From Roseomonas genomospecies 6 (GTDB taxonomy: Bacteria; Pseudomonadota; Alphaproteobacteria; Azospirillales; Azospirillaceae), in assembly GCF_008365375.1 (NCBI RefSeq), contig NZ_QOKW01000002.1, positions 62,001 to 126,000 on the forward strand: DNA of 64,000 nucleotides, read 5' to 3'. Positions 63,256 through 64,000 of this stretch are shown in pieces (positions within the stretch are counted from its first letter, which is position 1; each line of letters starts with the position of its first letter). The notes under the pieces were generated by a model, which worked only from the letters and a program-made list of their open reading frames with translations, ran no database searches and had not been told where the DNA came from. The translations under genes and the position numbers were made by a program.

Positions 63256-63867
63256 CTAAGGGTAAAGCCGCTCCGTCGTCCAGCGCGCCGGTTCGCTGGC
63301 CGCGGGGTCGCCCTCGCGCAGGTACAGGGTCCGCTCGTGCAGGCGGAAGGGGCGGTCCTGCCAGAACTCGATTCGCCGTGGCAGGATGCGGAATCCGGTC
63401 CAGTGCGGCGGACGGGGAACGGCCCCCAGCCCGAACTTCGCGGCGAACTGGGCCACGCGCGTCTCCAACTCCCACCGTCCTTCGAGCGGACGCGACTGCT
63501 GCGACGCCCAGGCGCCGATGCGGCTTTCCCGCGGACGGCTGTCGAAATAGGCGTCGGCCTCGGCGTCGGAGACCTGCTCCACCGCGCCCTCCACGCGGAC
63601 CTGACGCCTCAGCGTCTTCCAGTGGAAGCACAGCGCGGCGTTGGCGTTGGCCAGAAGCTGCTCGCCCTTGCGGCTTTCCGTGTTGGTGTAGAAGACGAAT
63701 CCGCGCGGATCGATGCCCTTCAGAAGGACCATGCGGACCGACGGCACCCCCTGCGCGTCCGCGGTGGCGAGCGCCATGGCGTTGGGATCGTTGATTTCGC
63801 TGCGGCTGGCCTCGTCCATCCAGTCCTGGAACAGGGCGTACGGGTCCCGGTCGTTGGATTCGCTCAT
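63256..63867 (-). CDS. pdxH: Pyridoxamine 5'-phosphate oxidase
   Basis: 203-aa FMN enzyme that oxidises pyridoxine/pyridoxamine 5'-phosphate to pyridoxal 5'-phosphate. Start ATG 63865–63867 ([20 protein letters not shown]). Blocks: [40 protein letters not shown] (FMN phosphate contacts), [34 protein letters not shown] and the C-terminal [14 protein letters not shown]...WTTERLYP, which is diagnostic of PdxH. Length is normal. Confidence 0.95.
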   Translation of the reverse strand: MSESNDRDPYALFQDWMDEASRSEINDPNAMALATADAQGVPSVRMVLLKGIDPRGFVFYTNTESRKGEQLLANANAALCFHWKTLRRQVRVEGAVEQVSDAEADAYFDSRPRESRIGAWASQQSRPLEGRWELETRVAQFAAKFGLGAVPRPPHWTGFRILPRRIEFWQDRPFRLHERTLYLREGDPAASEPARWTTERLYP

Positions 63868-64000
63868 CTTCCCCTCGTTGCGCAGCCGTCGGTGCGGCGT
63901 TTCGGCGCGGTATCGTCTCCGGGCCGGGCCGGGTCGGCACTGGTCACAGCGCCGACCCATTTCACGAATATGCCCAATTCACAGATATGATAGCCTCGCA

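Overview
The window is GC-rich DNA with tightly packed chromosomal genes. It is most likely from an alphaproteobacterium close to Azospirillum (Rhodospirillales). This rests on the gene content: DUF2336, DUF6285 and DUF4399 proteins, soluble MCP-type receptors with C-terminal sensor domains, and a zur–COG0523 GTPase pair with an alphaproteobacterial-type Zur box. A cluster of GANTC (CcrM) sites agrees with this. The genus is an inference. I saw no rRNA, tRNA or CRISPR array.

Layout. 1–4.5 kb: alpha-glucan/trehalose metabolism (glgB, cut by the window edge, and a treS–maltokinase fusion). 4.7–6.4 kb: a protein that reads as a beta-gamma-crystallin domain joined to an aerolysin-type pore-forming domain, next to an unusually AT-rich spacer. 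6.4–9.7 kb: bacteriohemerythrin, GNAT, cysQ, DUF455 and a ParE/RelE toxin–antitoxin pair. 9.8–15 kb: a five-gene minus-strand acyl-CoA operon (ligase, SDR, acyl-CoA dehydrogenase, phosphotransferase, DUF6285). 15.2 kb: a Crp/Fnr regulator.

Mobile DNA. 15,989–19,191 is the remnant of a Mu-like prophage, with TG...CA ends and a perfect 5-bp target duplication (TTGGG). It sits inside a long palindromic intergenic repeat. A deletion has joined a beheaded repressor gene to a beheaded tail gene. 25,362–33,538 is a second, unrelated-looking Mu-type element of only 8.2 kb. It has two transposase-site repeats at each end, a repressor, MuA, MuB, a gp16/GemA-like gene, the head protease and the major head protein, and a Mor-like gene. 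Portal, terminase, tail and lysis genes are missing. It could be a decayed prophage or a small capsid-encoding transposable satellite.

Envelope/caspase locus. The second Mu element splits a minus-strand group (19.2–37.6 kb). On one side are a secreted caspase-like protease fused to a formylglycine-generating-enzyme domain, a CHASE2–adenylate/guanylate cyclase and a DUF4384 protein. On the other side are a small secreted protein, an OmpA-family protein, a CsgG-like lipoprotein with peptidoglycan-binding and DUF4384 parts, and two tandem DUF4399 proteins. A divergent MscS channel with a cyclic-nucleotide-binding domain follows. Together they suggest a cyclic-nucleotide-linked envelope stress system.

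39–64 kb: DUF2336, MarR, alpha/beta hydrolase, a small gene behind a GANTC cluster, a methyltransferase, a structured leader with a tiny ORF whose Shine-Dalgarno has a perfect 15-nt complementary partner, a ligase-associated-type helicase with PdeM, fasciclin, photolyase, PhoX, zur and its GTPase, a membrane protein with a GT2 glycosyltransferase, an anion permease, an MBL hydrolase, a small Cys-rich protein, two soluble MCP-type receptors, a CDF transporter and pdxH.
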